From Monomorium pharaonis (Eukaryota; Arthropoda; Insecta; Hymenoptera; Formicidae), in assembly GCF_013373865.1 (NCBI RefSeq), contig NC_050474.1, positions 19,573,116 through 19,637,115 on the forward strand: 64,000 bases of DNA, given 5' to 3'. Every line of letters starts with the position of its first letter. Position 1 is the stretch's first letter. This document shows positions 1 through 13,405 of the stretch, in pieces. A model generated the notes under the pieces. That model searched no databases and had not been told where the DNA came from. It saw nothing but the letters and a program-made list of their open reading frames with translations. The position numbers and the translations under genes are program-made.

Positions 1-514
1 AAATATGATAAATCTATTTTTACAGAAAATGATTTATTAATAATATAGAATTTCGGATGATTAATAACAATTTAATAACAAAAAGATGCGCGTATTAATT
101 TATTGAAAACAAAATATCCTTTATTATTTCTTTTTGTTTAACTTTTATATATGTAGATGTAATAAAGTTTCTTATTTTAAAATATTTTTTTTCCAAGGAG
201 ACAAAGAGTTTTTGATGAATAAATGGACTTTTTACGCTTTGTCCATATTTATTTATATACAGCGAGCTTTCATATACTTTACGTTTATTTTACATATATT
301 CGGGCATTACCGTATCTGCATTTTTGTTAATGCGTATGGTTCATGCGTTCTGACAAAATGTTTCCGTCATTTAAATTGGAATTGCATATGCATGAAACAA
401 TAAAACCATTTTCCCATTCTTTTTTCGGATAACGCGTTTCTCATTCGTACGTCGTGAGTACAAAGATACTCAAATATCTTTTCTTGGTAATTTATGTATT
501 TCTGCTGGCGGCTA

Positions 515-710
515 CACAGAGAAAGAGATTTCTTTAAATTTAATAAGCCGTTTCGTTCGATTATTCCAAAGCATATATTTCTATGTTTCTAATAAATTTT
601 ATTCAATCTAAAGAAATCTTTATAAAATTTATTAAAATCAAAAACATATATACTTTGGAATAGTCGGACAAAACTGTTTATATAAAGAAATATAAAGAAA
701 TCTTTCTGTG
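515..710. mobile_element. Foldback MITE flanked by TA
   Basis: The two halves are imperfect inverted copies over about 90 bases each. Both ends read CACAGA-AAGA inward, and both arms carry the shared block ATTCCAAAG. TA flanks both sides (513-514, 711-712), as expected of a TA-targeting element. It has no coding capacity. Confidence 0.55.
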
Positions 711-1287
711 TAGAAATGGATTTTAATCTGATTTTCGCGTTTTAAACTATTTCAAATATGACCAAATTATTCTATTACCAATTAAATTTTATTAGTACTG
801 AATCTCGTTAAGTTTCTATCGATCAGAATTCAATCCGACGAAATACTTGATCGCATTAACAAAAGTCTTCCTGTCCTTCTACGCTTCGTGGAGATCGTCG
901 ATAAAGCAACAGTTATCCAATCGAGGGAGACGCGTATCGACGTAAGACGCCAAATCGACAGACCCTCCCGTCGCGCCGAGACGTCAAATATTCTTTGTAT
1001 TTCCGGAATTTACTCTAATCGCAACTCGGCAGACAATGGCATAGTTTGACGTAAAGGTATTTCCAATGCTCGGCGCTGCGCACACCGACAGCCGTCGACA
1101 GGGGAGGCGTGCGGTTGTGCGCGTGCATTGTTACCCCAACAAATCTGCCTCGAATCAGCGATGGATCTGCCGTACGTTTGTAACTAACCGCACCGCGTAC
1201 CCTCTCAAATGCACTTTGCATGCGGCGCGATAGGTGCCTAACTTCCAGCAGAATTAGATAACCAAACGAGCATTCGCTTGTACCACG

Positions 1288-1313
1288 CCCCCTCCCCCCT
1301 CCCCCCCTCCCCT
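1288..1313. repeat. C-rich pyrimidine run
   Basis: Uninterrupted C/T tract of C5-C7 blocks separated by single T. It could form an i-motif or, on the other strand, a quadruplex-like structure. Confidence 0.8.
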
Positions 1314-4300
1314 CGTCGCCCCTCTACCGTGTAATAGTTCGATCGCTCTCGGGATATGCGAGTGTTAGCGATGCGCGCGAATGTCCAACTTGATTTAAAT
1401 ACCGATGCGCCATTCCGCCCGACAGGCGGCGGCTGAGTGCGTGCTTAGCTTTACGGCGGATCAGACAATTTTATTACCGGGAATGCGCGCGGATATATAC
1501 AGGCTGCATCTCGCGTACATATCTCGTTTTACGCACCCGTGGCGTACTTTGAATTAACGCGGCGGGCAGATGCCATTGTCTTTCCTCGAAAACGTTTCCA
1601 GTCCCGGGGAGGGCGGAGGGGTAGGAGCGCTCGCTTCGTGGAGGGGAATAATTTCGTGTTGAAAAGGGATAAATTTAGCAGTAGGCCACTCTCGAGCTGG
1701 TAAGCCATCTGCAAATGCACGTGTACTCTGGTCGGCTAAACAGATACAATGAGACTTCCTGTGTGTGCATAGAGAGACCGAGTCCTTTTGTCCATTGGAT
1801 CGCCCATGCAGGATAGTGTGACCAAACGCCGGGTAAAGCCCTTTGTTTCATGTGGGCTACCGCGCACGCAGCCTCGAGACACTCGGCGCTACGCTTGTCG
1901 TTCGAAAAGTACGCGAGAATACATCCGTAAAATGTACTTCAGCAAAGCGCGCGCGTAATAATTTCCACGTGCGTAATTCCAAGTTGCGCGCATAATTAAT
2001 CCTTTAATCGAAATTGCGCTCCCCTTTGTGCGGGGTGATTTACTTTCGATCTTTCCATATCTTACACCCGGTCTGCGCTAAACGCGATTGTCGCTTGGCT
2101 CGAAATACTTTTCGGGACGGCCATTAACAGCACGTAGGGGATTTTTAGTAATTTATAAAAGTGCCCGGGAAATTTGGCCGGCGGCCAGGGCTGTGTTTGT
2201 ACGGTCGTCGATGGCGAAATCGGCGTTACTTACTCGTTTTACGCTCGACCGTGTATTCTCTACGGATAGAATTTAAAAAAAGCAGGCGGACAATATTACT
2301 TGTGTGTTGTAAAATGACTTGTCAAGGACTTCTTAACTCACTCGTCTTTGTCGGGTACGATTTGCGCGTCTGTCAGGACGTGTAAATCAACGAATCTACC
2401 TCGCGCACTGATTGCGTGTTGCGAGTTCGTGATTCGAATTATCATTGCAAATGTAACAATTATTACCTTATGATTGCAAATTACGAAAACTCAGATTTAA
2501 TTGAATTGAAGACCGAGGGGGGAGTAACACGCGATTTACAGTGGCGCGTATTACGCTGTTCAGCGAAAACGTAGTAATGATTATGAAGGTATTTTCGTAC
2601 TATTAAAGTACGTTTCCGTTAACTCCTCATACATATTCAACGGATGGAGGACGTGCCTAAGAGGCGAGATATATCCGACATTAATTTCGGCTTATGTATA
2701 TTACCAAAACTTGTGCATTTGCAAAAATACGAAGTTGCAAACGATTTCAACGGCGATTAAAACACGAGATAATAGCGAATTCGCTGGAATTTCTTTATTC
2801 GGCAAGGTACATATAAATATAAATTGCATTCGTCGTCCCTGTGCAGTTTCGAATTAATATAGTTACATATTCAATTTCGACGGAATGGACGTCGATTTTA
2901 TCTCGCAATTATTGCTATCGTTTTTCCGCGATGATGACTGGTTATCGATGCCGTATCTCGCCGGGTACACACAAATCGCGAGTATTGGCAGTTCAACGTT
3001 TAGCGGTTTAAATTTATATACCGCGTAAAATGATTGATTGAAAGCAAGTAAAAGTTAAAAGCGGAAGAAAAACGTGGAAGCGAAAATGGGAAGCCCGGGG
3101 GCAGCGGAAGGCTCGGGCGCGGGCGTTAAACCTTGGTAAACTGTTCTATTCAGGGATTCTATCAAACTCTTGATTGTAAGATAATGATCGTTAAATTTAT
3201 GCGCGCGATGATTAATGGTAATTCATAATCACCACGTCGACGGGGCGCGCAGCGTGGCGAAGTGTGCCTGACGTACGTTTTTCTAAAACCGCCATTCGGC
3301 TCTTCCGAAATGGCGGCAGTTTTAAACGGGACAATTAATAAATGCGGAGACATCCCGTGCTTTTAAACTACGAGGAGTCCCTCCCTCCCCCCCTCTCGAT
3401 CTCCTCATGCATATTCAGGCGATGCAACGCGTGTTTAAGAGCCGAGATAGCTCCGGTGTCGATTTCGCGGAACTACCCTACGAATTTTCGCCGTTTGCCG
3501 AAGCGACGCGACGTTTGGAGGAGAATTACCGGCGGGATCGCCGGTTAAGAGGCGGGCGTGGGTGGCGTGAGCCGGTGGTTAATTGGCAAAGCGCGATAAG
3601 GTGGCTGGTCCCGTATATGCATATGAATGGCGAGTATATTCCGTTTGCCTGCCGCAGTTACGTTACCCGGCATGCAAATAAGTCTTCCGGCCGTGGGCAC
3701 CGACGCGGTTCGGATCTATCGCCTATGCGGAAGCGAGAGCAGAGCGAGTTTAGCGATCACGTCCAAAGTGGTGGTTACGGCCGCTCGTCTCTCCGGGTTT
3801 CATTAAAAAATAATCCGGCGAAGATCAACGTCCGTCCGTCTCGATCCCGCCCCGCTGCCGCCTTTTGCATTCCCCGCGAGCTTGTAACTTCCGGTTTTTC
3901 GCGCTCGAGATACGAGTTTACGTGTGCAAATCGTCGTCCCGCACTCGCGCACCACTTTTTGGATGCATCAATCGCAGCTAACCACACACACATACAGGCT
4001 ACACCGGAGATTATTCTTCGTCGACCGATTTTTTTTTTTTTTATTCCTCCCGCGACTTAAAGCGTCAGCGCTGTGGCGCGTTGTGTTGGCTTTGCGGAAT
4101 ATATTTCACAGTCGCGCTATCGATAAATGTCGACGCTTCGAATGTGTTAAGCAACGTTAGCAAGGTTTTTCTCGCCGCAACGGCGACTACACGTTTCGAT
4201 ATCGGAAGACTTAATAAAGATTTATCAACAGAAATAAAGAGAGAGAAATTCCAGGAAAAAGTATATAAGGTCTCTTTCTTATAATATTTAATTTGTTCGG

Positions 4301-5082
4301 TTAACTTGTAACTTGCCGCTTTTTCGAAGATTTTCGGCCTGATTCATAAGTTCTGATCTACCATGCTAACCGTGAGCTTGGCAGTAAACTTCGTTAGTAC
4401 CTCTTTAAAGTTAACCCCCCGAGAAACTAACTTGCAACGTTTTAAGGCTTAATACTCCCCCGTAACGGTGACAATTTATTTCGCGACCCCACGCTATTTG
4501 CGTGCTACATCTCTATTACGTTATTAACTTTTTTATTAACCCTACCAGCGTACGCGAACGTTACAGCTCCATATATTCATATATTCATGAAACTCGCGGA
4601 ACAGACATACACCGTGGAGTGTGTGTGTGTGTGGAAGATTAAAAAATTTTGCGAACATATTGCTTGGTGCGTTCGGACAATTTTATTATGTACGCCCGAA
4701 GCTTTTTGTACGTAGAATTAGACTAATAATTGAAAGTGGAAACAAGGTTTTTCTTTTTCTTCCTTCTCGAAAACACTCCCCGCATGTAAATCATCATTTC
4801 TCCGAGTACTCGCGAAGAAATTCGTTTCATTCCGTGCTCTTTCATTTCTCCCGTCTGACAAGTTTCAATCAGCCCTCACAATTTTCAATCAAGTGGTACA
4901 AGCCGCGGAATATTACGTAAATTAAGCTCCGTCGATGTGACATTTGCGCGGGATGCGAACTTTGGCTGTCCTAACGAAGCGTAGTAAGCAAATTTTCCCA
5001 ATTTACCATTCGAACCGTGAACGGAATCAATGAAATTTCACGACAGTTGTTCCGCAAAAGTTTGCGCCTGATTTTCGTCATA

Positions 5083-5105
5083 CGCGCGCGCGCGCGCGCG
5101 CCCGC
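5083..5105. repeat. (CG)n dinucleotide tract
   Basis: Alternating CG over about 19 bases, then CCCGCG. Alternating purine-pyrimidine of this kind can adopt Z-DNA. Similar tracts occur at 20048-20064 and 42602-42620. Confidence 0.8.
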
Positions 5106-6444
5106 GTGTCCCACCGGTTTGCCCGATTCTCGGACTTCAACCCGAGAGTTTTCAGTCACGTTTCGGGATCCAAAGATCCAGATCCGATTTCAGAGGCACG
5201 GGATCGCGTCCTGGGATCGCCAACGCCAAACGCGTTCGAGCAACTCCGTGAAATCGAGTTACGCGTTGCTGCTACATTAACTCCACCGGAAGTTGGTGTC
5301 TGTCGGTTCCCGGCGCGTGCACATATATATCGTCCGTGGACCCCGGGCGCGTACTATCGAAAATTAGCCTCACCGCATTCACCGTTGACGATCGTCGTGG
5401 CTGGGAAGATTTGTCTTCTCGGTCGGATATTTGCCGGAGCAGAGTCCCGTTACTCTGTCTCCCGTGAATTTAGGACCTTGTTCACCCGCGTATATTTCTG
5501 TCTCTTTGACGAATTTTAAATATTCTTCTTCGTATTTACGTCTACTTTGATCTGATTTTCCGTTTCACGATGATCAGTCTAATTGAAATTTGAGTTTGTA
5601 CAGACTAACCTTTTGAGTTTTTTGCGTCTCTCACTTTCGCGTGCTCTTTAATTTTCAATCTGATCGATTGCAATGAATGCGAGCACCGTAAATTGTCACC
5701 GCTCTCGCTAATCGGAATCGGCATACAGTCGCTGATTGATACAGTTGTAAGTATCGCACTGAAATTAGACTGCTCACTGTCGTTCAGTGAATAATGCACT
5801 GCCTCCGATTTAGAGAGTGTTGGCCCAATTCGCTTCTTGCCCGCGTCCATTCTCCCGTAACTATTTTCACCCTACCTCTATCCGTCTGCCGGACAGTTTA
5901 TCGTTTACTCTCCCGGCATTTCCTATGCGCTGCAAATTACTCCGTTAATCCGTCTACCACTCCGGTATCCCGGGCTGAATGAGATCCCGGATTAGTACCT
6001 AGCGTGTTTTTGTCCGAATTTCGAGGTGCCCCCGGTATGAACGCCGCCATCTGTCTTCCGTCCCGTGCGAAATTTGCGGCTTGGAAACATCTCTCGGAAG
6101 AAACTTAATTAATTATCACGTCGACTGATTTTGATTAATGCGCATTTTCTTTCCATTTAGCGCCGCGCGGGAGGGAAAGGGGAGAGGGAAGCTCCCCGTG
6201 CCACCTGACCATATCTTCCCTCCACCAAATTTTTTTTGTCAATTATTTGATTGAGTCCGCGATAGCGGTCCCGCCATTGTATCGCTTCGTAATCGATGTA
6301 TAGCGGGGAGTTGAATGCCCGCTTTTGTGAAACTGACTTTTACATCAGCCAGCCGATTATCAATCGGGCACAGATCCCATGGCGAGCGCGGGACCGTCCC
6401 GTTGCGTTATAATATGATCTCACGGTGACCGACCCTACACAATT

Positions 6445-6470
6445 CCTCCCTCCCTCCCTCCCTCCCTTCC
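6445..6470. repeat. (CCCT)n tetranucleotide repeat
   Basis: About six copies of CCCT/CCTC in a row. Confidence 0.8.
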
Positions 6471-7901
6471 CGTTCCTTACAAATGGATTCAGTGGCCGAT
6501 GCCAATAATTCGTCTCCATTCTTCCTCCCTTGAATTACTTGGTACAATGGCGGGTTTAAAACGAGGATACGAGAGATAAAATGGAACTTCGATCGTTATC
6601 GGACGGAGGCTGAGTCCGGGACTCCTTTCCATCCCGCATTCGCTCGCTCATTCGCGTACCACGTTAACGAACGCCAGCTGCCCGACGAACGAAAGGACTC
6701 CCACCCGAGTTCCGCAAGTCCGACGACTTCGCGGCTCGTTAATAAAATCAATTATAACCAAGGGGGATGAAAAAAATTAGCGAGGCCGTTTGAGGATGTT
6801 CGTGAGAATTTGAGATTAACGAACCTGACGTCGAACTTTGCGTTTTTCTACGATGCTACTGTTCACTAATTTCAACTCGTTATGCTTGTTTTTTCAAACA
6901 AGATCTAATTTTGTATTATCATTCTATCGTAGAGAAACACAAATGTAAAGATAACAACGAGTTGTGCCAACGATAATAAATTACTAGAAAAATTTAATAT
7001 TCTTACGATAAAAAAACATACAAGTTTGCCTCTAAAATAATTTTATGGTTACAAATTAGAGCGATTTTACTTAGTAAAAGTACTCTATTAAATGTTTATC
7101 TTCGAATTTTAACGTTAAACCGGAGAATGAAACAAGGATAACATTGGAGAAGAGATATATCCTTTTGAGCCACGTCTCTTTCGAGAGATACATCGTTAAC
7201 TCTTAACTTCCCGTTCCACGGCTACTTCCTCTTCGATTTCTTTCTTATCACGATGCAGGTATAGAAGCTCAAAAAAAGAAAACGCCCTTATTTCCCACTC
7301 CAGCCCACATCCGCGAAAGTGGAACAGGCTCGATGGTTCGATTGCATTCGATGAAATCGCCTGCAATAGGACGACGGAAGAGATTCGAAGTAAATTGGAA
7401 ATGTCCCGCGGCTCTTCTGATTTTTATTTTCGTATACAAAAGTCGTATAAAACAGTCAGACGAAGGAAAGCGGAGAAGGAAATCTCCCGCTATATACAAA
7501 ATAGTTTGCCGTAGCGACGAGTTTCGAATTTTCTGAAGAATCCGAATCGCATTGTTCGAGATGCGGTAAAGATACAGATATCGCGCGATTTTGCTTCGGC
7601 CGCCGGTTTCGACAACGAATTTTTACGATGGATGCGATCGTAATCACGCTACGAAATGTCGATTCTGATAAGAAAAAAAAAAAAGTTACGATTTTGTCGA
7701 AACTTTACTTCTTACGCGAGGGAAACGTGCGCCCGTCATTCCACAGATTTCTTCTCTCCGCGCGTTTAACGGCTTTACATCCGTCCTGCACGGTTTTATA
7801 CGCATACATATGAGAGATACAACATTCTTTTCGACTTTCTCGAGAGTAGTCAGTTGGAAATTTATGCGTTAACAAAAATAATGTTGCAATACACAAAACC
7901 A

Positions 7902-7932
7902 CGTCCGTTTGCGGGGATTTTTAAACGTTAAT
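7902..7932 (+). repeat. Dispersed 31-bp repeat, copy 1
   Basis: 31 bases matching 9506-9536 at 29 positions, in the same orientation, 1.6 kb apart. The core is GCGGGGATTTTTAA, then [A/G]CGTTAAT. Flanking bases do not match. Confidence 0.7.
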
Positions 7933-9505
7933 GAAGAAGTATCTTACGCAACAACGCGCACTAGAAAATAAGATAATTCAGATAATTTGACGCTCGAGGA
8001 TGCGTGTTACGTTTTGAAAATGTTTACAAAGCACCCTTTTTAGTATTTTGATATTTCTTTCTGTAATTTATTCGCCGTACTCTCTATTGCGTTTTTATTC
8101 TTCCGAAATAAAAAATTTAGAGGTGAATTTACGGAGGCATTTCAGCTGATATCGCGAAATTTTCCTCGGCTATAGACCGGTGGAAATGGCTCGCGTTTTC
8201 ATTATTTCAACGACATTATCCCAATTCTGCTACCGTGAGCATACGTGTCTAATTATGGAATAAACGCGCGTCCCACTTTTGCGAGTGCATTGCTCGACAA
8301 GGAAGAAAAGGAGAGGGAGGGCTTTAACATTTTCATTAAACAGATCATTCCGGCACGAAATGTTTCGTGCGTATGCACGGAAAGAATGGTTCGTCGAAGC
8401 GTTACAAAATTAAACTCGGATACAAAGTCGAAAAAATAATTTTATTAGATCCTCAAAATAATTATGCGGGACACTTCAGACGCTTGTTAGAATATTAAAA
8501 TATTTTAAGCGTTTCTTTTTCATATTTGAGCATCCTTTATGATTACTTTGATCCAAAATAATTATTTTCACATCTGTAATTAGCTATATTTTTAAATGTT
8601 TTAGAAAAATTGTTTCAGTGTGAAGAGGTGCGATATCCATCGCGCGAAACATGGAGAATTTAATTGCAAATAATTAATATCATTCTGAGATATTATCGTG
8701 GCATTTTCGAAGAAACCTCGTTTCGACCGAGTCGAACAACCTGGCTGTCTAATATCAAAGCTAGTTTTTACAATAAAGGCCTTCTGGTTCCGTACCTTCA
8801 TCTTTTAACTCGTAATTCCACCGACACGCGATTTGGTCCGGCAAGAATATCACGAAAAGTGGATAATTAAATATTTCTACGTGGCGGCGAAAGCTATAAA
8901 CAGTCGCGATGTAACGAGGTAATTACGCCCGTTGGTTCATCCCGGTTATCAGGTTTACGGCCGGTAGTACTTCCGAGATCTCCAATGCGAGAAACTCGTC
9001 GCCGGTTTAATTATACAATGACGCCACATTAAGCTGTTTCAATTACAGGCCTCGAATATACTTGACGGCGCCGGCGGGATTAAGAATCGCGTTTCTGCCT
9101 CTCGCAGGCAACAAAACTGCAGTGCCGTTCTTGTAACTTTTAATTCGCGCTCCTCTTCCTCGCCTGTGCATTTTTACATTCCCCGCTATTACCGCGTCTT
9201 GCCTCTGGACCGCATCGATAAACCGCAACCGCGAGTTTCGATCAAATAAAAGTCTCACATACTAATGGGATTTCAGGATGAAAGAGGAATCATTTTCTCT
9301 TCGATAATCTCTCGCGAGAGAGTTATTCGAATATTATGACTCGCATTTAGAGAGTGCATAAAATATGCATTAGGCACTTGAGAGTTTAAGCTCCACGGAA
9401 ACCAACGCGAATTTGTAATGTGAACGGGGACGAATGCGAAATCGTCTTGCCTTTGCAGTTCGTCCTCGTACGTTCACGTACGTGCCGTCACTGTCGTACA
9501 TCCCG

Positions 9506-9536
9506 CGTCCATTTGCGGGGATTTTTAAGCGTTAAT
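9506..9536 (+). repeat. Dispersed 31-bp repeat, copy 2
   Basis: Partner of 7902-7932 with two mismatches, both A/G transitions. TTAAGCGTTAAT is repeated once more at about 9541-9552, so the tail was duplicated here. Confidence 0.7.
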
Positions 9537-10809
9537 CCGTTTAAGCGTTAATTTAATCAGATCGAAGATAATCGCGCAGTTTAAGTTTAAGATCGAGTTT
9601 GCCTATCGCATCCGCGACGAGAGTTTACTTGCGACGAGACATGAGCTCGGCATCGCCCGCTTGGAAATTCCTCGCGCACGATTTTTCCCCGGTTTTATCA
9701 AAACGACACGTGGCCGCCCGCGGGCCACGCGAGGCGCTCCTTTTTTCGGAGCCGGAGCGAATGGGACGGAGCCGCTATTATTCGGCGCACAATACGGCCG
9801 ACGAGATTTTCACTCGTTATCGGTTAACGAGATACTTTCGGCTCTCGCCGACATCGTCGGGGAGAATCGCTGGTACGCCGCTTCCTCCACGATGCCTTTT
9901 ATCAGGGCCACTTTCCAGAGTTTCCCGAAGTTTGTCGGTGAAGCCGGCGACTAAAAGAGCGGAATCGAAGGGTTTTCGCGACGTTTCGCGGAGACGAAAA
10001 GTGGTTATTACTTAAAGCTTACTTAGGCAGGCTTGTCTCCGATTCAATATTGCCGTAATATAGTCTCGCCACATTTCTCTTTTTTTTTTCGAAGTACATT
10101 CTTGTCACTTTTTGTGTAAACTTTTTTAAACATTTATAATTTGTGAATGTCGAGATATATAGGAAGCGCTACGACGTAACGATGCCGCGTTACGATGACA
10201 TGTAAGTTTGATACTTACGAATAATTCTCGCACAGAGTAGCAAAAGATGTCGGACATTAGATGCATCGATATAGATATTCTTTATGTGGTGGACGCGAGT
10301 GTGTAGTTGCTTGTACACATACACGCGCGCATGCGGACACGGAAGAAAATGGAAGAGACACACGAGTTTGTAGCAAGCAGGAGTAGCACCGGAAATTCGT
10401 ATCTATCCTCCGGGGTAACCCGAGAAACCCGAGGACCAACATCCATGGTCCCTTCTCTTTCTTTCTCTAGTAAATTCTATCTTCCTTGCGTCTCCTGTCG
10501 GTGCATCTTCCGCCCCATTCTTCCGAGTTTCTTTTTTATTCACTCCTCTCCATTAACGTCTTTTCTTTTCCGCGCTCGCAAAACTTTCTCATTATCTCAG
10601 CGAAAATGCGCGACTCCCTTTCTCGGGCTGGGTACGATTCAATTGGTCTTTTTTTTTTGTTTCAAATAAGGAAACGATCCTGGGTATTGACCCGATAGAT
10701 AGCGAATCCTATTTACGCAGCATTGTCTGGCTATTTTTAATTCCCGTTACATTTCGAGTCTGATCTTATTTTTTATTAATTACACTCTCTTTGATTTGTT
10801 CGTTTCTAA

Positions 10810-11034
10810 CACGGAGAGAATTTTCTCTTAAAATTTACCCTCAAAAATCTGGTAATTGTGGGATAATGTGTGACCGCGAGGAATTTTACTATACTTTTTA
10901 GTAAAATTTATTAAAAGTATAGTAAATTTTACTATACTTTTACTTAAAAAGTATAGTAAAATTTCTCGAGGTCACACACTATCCCACAATTACCAGATTT
11001 TGAGGGTAAATTTTAAGAGAAAATTCTCTCTGTG
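10810..11034. mobile_element. Foldback MITE with CACGGA terminus, copy 1
   Basis: Two nearly perfect inverted arms of about 100 bases each, starting CACGGAGAGAATTTTCTC and containing GGTAATTGTGGGATA and GTGTGACC, around a small TATAC-rich centre. A second, shorter copy is at 54665-54855. It has no coding capacity. No convincing target-site duplication is visible. Confidence 0.8.
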
Positions 11035-11300
11035 TATAATATTTAGTTGAAATGCTGCATGTAGTTTTAAATATTCAACATTCAACGATTAACCATCGAA
11101 AAGTTGCGAAAAAATTACAGTTGGCATGATATTTTATACATCACTTACAATGTTATCATCATGAAATATAACTTTTGTAAATAAACATGAATCTGTATTC
11201 TATTTTCATGTGCATCGTGGTGTACAGAGTTGTGTATCTGCTCTTTGTGCTGAAGGTCCGATTTCAAATACGATCAGAAACATTGGATTTTATTTGATTG

Positions 11301-11395
11301 CTATCCCTAAAAGGCAAACCACTGATAGTATCTTGCTATGAAAACCCCTCTAAATAGGCCGTTCGGAACCGGCGTTAAAACTGTAGGTTTCGTAT
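11301..11395 (+). mobile_element. Possible non-LTR retrotransposon 3' remnant
   Basis: The stretch contains GGCAAACCACTG, then TAAATAGGCCGTTCGGA, then TAAAACTGTAGGT. From memory these resemble the conserved 3' region of RTE-like retrotransposons recurrent in insect genomes and ESTs; this is recollection, not a search. No reverse-transcriptase frame is visible, so it would be a truncated copy or a SINE built on the same tail. Confidence 0.35.
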
Positions 11396-12299
11396 ATCTG
11401 TGTAAACTGTAATAAAAGGCGCACCCTATAGAAATACGCTAAGGGTTACTACGCTTTTAACAAGAACCAGTCATAATCATGTTATATAATATAGGGTAAA
11501 ATTAACGTTGCTCTAATATGTGTGTGTATGTGTGTCTGTCTGTGGAGCGACTATAATGACTGAGCCTTTTTTGCCGACTTTCTCAATAATTGTTTCATAA
11601 TGAAAATCATTCTGGTATAATTAAAAAATTAAAATTGTCTCTACGTGTCCTATTTATAAACGCAATATTGTTACATGAAAAACTTTAATTTTTTAAATAA
11701 TAATAAAATTAGAACTTCTTTTACCCTCGATATTTTACCAGGACAATTTTGCATTTTATAATCAATATTCCTTATAATAATAATTAATATAATTAATGTC
11801 CTTTCTCAATTTAATTTTTTAATACAATAACAAATGATTTCCGGCTTAGATCTATTTTCTAATCAAAGACATTTAAGAAGTAATACTAATATTTGCAATA
11901 ATGAAATGAACAATACTATTGTTACGTGCTTATCTTGTTACATGTTTCAACTTTCATATCATTATTTACTAATACAATTTGTTTGAATTTTTTGTATCAT
12001 TAGCTGAAGAAGTTTTGTAATGCATTCAATATGCATTTTTATTAACTTGACATGTAAATTTTGCTCGTTTTATTAGTCTTTTACTTTTCATTTTTTACAA
12101 TATTTTTTTTATATAAACCATCTTATTGCTACATAAATTATCTACGAATTGAAAGGTATTCCGATTATTCTATTGTTAATAGGACAATTCCTAACCTTAA
12201 TTTCTTTAATATCCCGTGGACGTGTGTGTTTTCTTTGATTATTATGTCAGATATCCAGAATCACTCCGCTTTAGCTGAATATGACGGAATATGACATCG
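11396..12299. other. AT-rich island
   Basis: Strongly AT-rich against the CpG-rich surroundings, with a short (TG)n at 11518-11542. No coding or RNA gene was recognised. It could be decayed transposon sequence continuing from 11301. Confidence 0.4.
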
Positions 12300-13210
12300 G
12301 TGCTCGGACTAATAAGATCGGCTAATAGAATTGGCCTGCTTAATAGAATTGTCGGCAGCGAAAGCACGGATGCAACGCGTTGTAGTAAATCGGACACGAC
12401 GGACGTTCCTTTGAAGTTTAATTCCCGGTGTAATTAGAGTCACGCCCGGCCATACAAAGTCGACCGTGCGCGTCGTTACGACGACATTGTTCTCGCCGGC
12501 TGTAAATTCGTGTCTCGCGGTACCACGACTAACGATTATACGATGGGATTCAAGTTATTCGTTGAATTTTCGACGCAGCGTTTTTCGCTGCTCGTCAACC
12601 TGACAAAGGGGAACGAGATACGCGCGAACTGGGACGACGCGGTATTTCTACCGGCTTTCGTGAATTGCATCGCGAAAGTTTTCACGAGAACTTTTGTTTC
12701 ATTCGGAAACGGAATCCGACATTATTTCGTTTTTGAATTTGGTGTCAAGGATTTTTGCCACGGTGCAAACAAAACGCTTTGATATCGCGGATTTGTGCGC
12801 GTCATTAATGAATGTTCTATTGTTCCAAGGCTGATATTAATAATACTAATTGAAACGGCTTTCTGACATCTCTGACAACGTAGCCCGCAGATTTTCGCGC
12901 GAGTTCCCCTTCTCTATTTTCTTTGCGAACGCAAATTATACCAGCTAGTTTGGCGCATATTTTCCGCTTGTAACTGCTTTGTGAAATATTGCGGGGCGGA
13001 AATGGCTGCGGGCGTAACATATACACAATTCACAAGTCTACCGTCCGCAAGTTTTGCGATTACAGATAAATTAAAGTGATAATAAAAACAAATTATGAAC
13101 AAAATTTACTTGACGTCTATTGCAACTCGAGTCTTTTTTGCTATTAGATGAAGTATTGTTATATACAGAGCAATCTTTTGGTAACGAGAGATCCTCTGAC
13201 GTCGACAATT

Positions 13211-13236
13211 TCTTGCTTAAGTATACTTGCTTAAGT
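13211..13236 (+). repeat. 13-bp tandem duplication
   Basis: TCTTGCTTAAGTA followed directly by TACTTGCTTAAGT: two near-identical copies. Confidence 0.6.
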
Positions 13237-13405
13237 CATGTATATTTTTTAATAAAATTGGTTTAAAAATATTTATGCAAAACATTTTAAAATGTAAAAT
13301 TCCAGTGATATTCGTGTTTTAATTGTTCTATTGGAATTTTGAATGGTCTATATTGGGTAGCTTGCGATTCGGGAAGTATCCGGTTTACACGGGACTTAAA
13401 CTTAC

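Larger units (their letters stand above)
711..10809. other. CpG-rich intergenic region
   Basis: About 10 kb with no frame showing domain, codon-usage or splice support. It holds simple runs at 1288-1313 (C/T), 5083-5105 (CG) and 6445-6470 (CCCT), the 31-bp repeat pair at 7902 and 9506, and many TAATTA-type homeodomain cores. Frames such as 3407-4060 are chance openings in low-stop CpG-rich sequence. Confidence 0.6.

Noticed and set aside
3407..4060. 217-residue plus-strand frame
   Set aside because: Overlaps open frames on both strands in CpG-rich DNA, has an Arg/Ser-rich random composition and ends in a T-run.
10219..10270. Minus-strand ATG frame running to GTAAGTAT at 10218
   Set aside because: The peptide has unremarkable composition and no upstream support. 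Judged chance.
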